In this document: positions 62,720 through 64,000 of the stretch, piece by piece
How the letters are laid out: every line of letters begins with the position of its first letter
How positions within the stretch are numbered: position 1 is the first letter of the stretch
From: Luzula sylvatica
Lineage: Eukaryota > Streptophyta > Magnoliopsida > Poales > Juncaceae
Assembly: GCA_946800325.1 (NCBI GenBank)
Contig: OX326958.1
Location: 64,088,366-64,152,365, forward strand
DNA: 64,000 nt
Direction: 5' to 3'
Made by a program: the position numbers and the translations under genes
The notes under the pieces: generated by a model
What the model saw: the letters and a program-made list of their open reading frames with translations, nothing else
Told to the model about the DNA's origin: nothing
Database searches by the model: none

Positions 62720-62941
62720 TTTGGCTGTACCGGTTTCATCGCCGTGCCTCCTCTCCTCCTCCGTCTCGTTCAGTTCTGGCCGGCACGGTGGGTTGTTTTT
62801 TTTCTCTTTTGCTGGTTAGTAGAATTTGTGAAGGAAGAGAGAGGAGCGGGAGAGGAAAAAAAAGAGGGGGAGGGTAACAGTAAAATGGGTGACGTGGCTT
62901 AACCATGGATCAGCAAAAAGAGTAGAATTATCCTAATTAAA

Positions 62942-62942
<1 letters not shown>

Positions 62943-63005
<63 letters not shown>
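62943..63005. repeat. (AT)n(GA)n compound microsatellite
   Basis: AT run to about 62968 followed by a GA run to about 63005. Confidence 0.95.
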
Positions 63006-63011
<6 letters not shown>

Positions 63012-63211
63012 GCTAACCTACTTAATTAAGTACAAGAAATTTGGTACTTAATGTTTTTTCATCATTGAATTTGCATTGAGATTTGTGGATTTGATGATGT
63101 GCACAAACTTTCATGATCATGATGAAAAACACAAATCTCAATACAAATCCAATGGTAAAAAAATATTCGGTACCAAACTTCTTGTACTTAATTAAGTAGG
63201 TTAACCACCCT
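63006..63211. mobile_element. MITE with TA-type ends, copy 2
   Basis: Inverted arms GGCTAACCTACTTAATTAAG and (reverse complement) GGTTAACCTACTTAATTAAG. The right flank is TA; the left flank merges with the GA run. Same family as 37825-38053. Confidence 0.55.
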
Positions 63212-63233
63212 TATATATGGGCAACGCTACAAC

Positions 63234-63378
63234 CACTCCCTCCTCCACTCCCATTTTCACTCCCTCAAGTCATTGACAGGTGGTACCCACATGCTATTTT
63301 ATAGAAATCAATGCATGTGAGACCCACAAATCATTCATTTCATGTGAGAGGGAGGGGGAGAGGGAGGGAGGGAGGGAG
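63234..63378. mobile_element. Short inverted-repeat element with CTCCCTC ends
   Basis: CACTCCCTCCTCCACTCCC on the left is mirrored by GGGAGGGAGGGAGTG on the right. About 145 bp, no ORF. May be a MITE or chance low complexity. Confidence 0.3.
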
Positions 63379-63380
63379 TG

Positions 63381-63386
<6 letters not shown>

Positions 63387-63436
<50 letters not shown>
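63387..63436. repeat. (AT)n microsatellite
   Basis: AT run of about 50 bp. Confidence 0.95.
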
Positions 63437-63439
<3 letters not shown>

Positions 63440-63845
63440 AGAGGTTCCATGGAGTCCCTATTTAGAGTCCTTATATGGAGTCCCAATCCTGACCCTTCAT
63501 ATATTAGTTTGAACGGTTCAGATTTGATCACAATAACGCTGCCCTAAACATCCCTTCCTGACCAAGCGCCCCTCTCTCCTCTCCTTCTAACAAGCATGTC
63601 CTTAAATTTTCTCTCTCCAGCTAATCCGGATCTCTCTCTTTCGTGTGCTTCTGAAATAGAGTCGAACGAGAGCTCTACAACTACAAGAATGGCGGACCGA
63701 AATATCTCCTCTCTTCGATGTAGAACTCATCAGGCTCATCTTTTTCTTGAGCTCAAACAACTCCGCTAAACTTAACCCTTTGGTGGACTGGCCGTACAAG
63801 TGTGTAGCAGTTATGCTATTTCGAGAATTGAAGGAAATGATGATT

Positions 63846-63987
63846 TATGCTCGATTTTTCTAGGAAAGATGTCCAACCAGGAAAAGACTCGTTTTTTTGC
63901 TCGATTTTACCATGAAACGACTCGATTTTTGCTCGGTTTTACCAGGAAACGACTCGATTTATGCTCAGTTTTGTCAGGAAACGACGC
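63846..63987. repeat. ~37-bp tandem repeat at right edge
   Basis: Three to four imperfect units containing GCTCGATTTTACCAGGAAAC and GACTCGATTT. It may continue past the window. Confidence 0.7.
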
Positions 63988-64000
63988 CTTTGCCAAGACC

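Noticed and set aside
63311..63547. ORFs across the AT run at the right end
   Set aside because: Tyr-Ile repeats from the microsatellite, present on both strands.
1..64000. tRNA, rRNA or snRNA genes
   Set aside because: I looked for cloverleaf cores and rRNA-like stretches and found none beyond primer-site matches in retrotransposons; a covariance-model scan would be decisive.

Overview
The window is nuclear DNA of a dicot flowering plant. Coding exons are separated by short AT-rich introns with GT-AG ends, the spacers are AT-rich, every recognisable gene is plant-type (A1 pepsin-like protease, SAD2-type importin, plant MACPF protein, plastid BASS carrier, plant aldo-keto reductase), and plant transposable elements are dense. 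The species cannot be named from this sequence. All exon boundaries below were set by hand from splice sites, reading frame and family similarity.

Genes, left to right. (1) 55-2335 (-): aspartic protease, eight exons, running off the left edge. (2) 7613-8311 (+): an intronless 232-residue acidic repeat protein I do not recognise. (3) 19352-19773 (-): a small two-exon hypothetical with a one-base frameshift. (4) 22795-27825 (+): a complete 21-exon importin of the importin-7/8 (SAD2) type, 1036 aa. (5) 33393-35788 (+): a complete 7-exon MACPF protein, 636 aa. (6) 39111-40708 (+): a complete 5-exon BASS3-like carrier, 406 aa. (7) 43100-44629 (+): a complete 5-exon aldo-keto reductase, 340 aa. 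These genes are independent, not an operon or obvious pathway cluster.

The rest is mobile-element territory. 3.2-7.4 kb holds small inverted-repeat elements (a hAT-type element, an 842-bp long-TIR element, two fold-back elements, one with a nested insertion). 10.2-19.1 kb is an old minus-strand Ty3/Gypsy element with a tRNA-Asp-like primer site, a gag-position ORF broken by one stop, a Mutator-like insertion in its 3' LTR and a Copia solo LTR in its 3' internal part. 41.7 kb has a second hAT-type element and 45.0-46.9 kb a second Mutator-like element. 47.9-57.1 kb is a decayed minus-strand Copia element with both LTRs, a tRNA-Met primer site and remnants of integrase, reverse transcriptase and RNase H, interrupted by two unrelated solo LTRs. 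From 57.9 kb rightward there is a Helitron-type 3' end and then low-complexity and MITE sequence.

The most unusual signal is in the Copia LTR family. Members with the same LTR start carry palindrome clusters near the start of U3, but the palindrome differs: CGTCATGACG-centred in one solo LTR, CGTTCGAACG-centred in another, and a single ACGCATGCGT-centred 18-bp palindrome in the full element. The full element also has a TCATGA-centred array inside its body. Many insertions are anchored by perfect target-site duplications that can be read directly.
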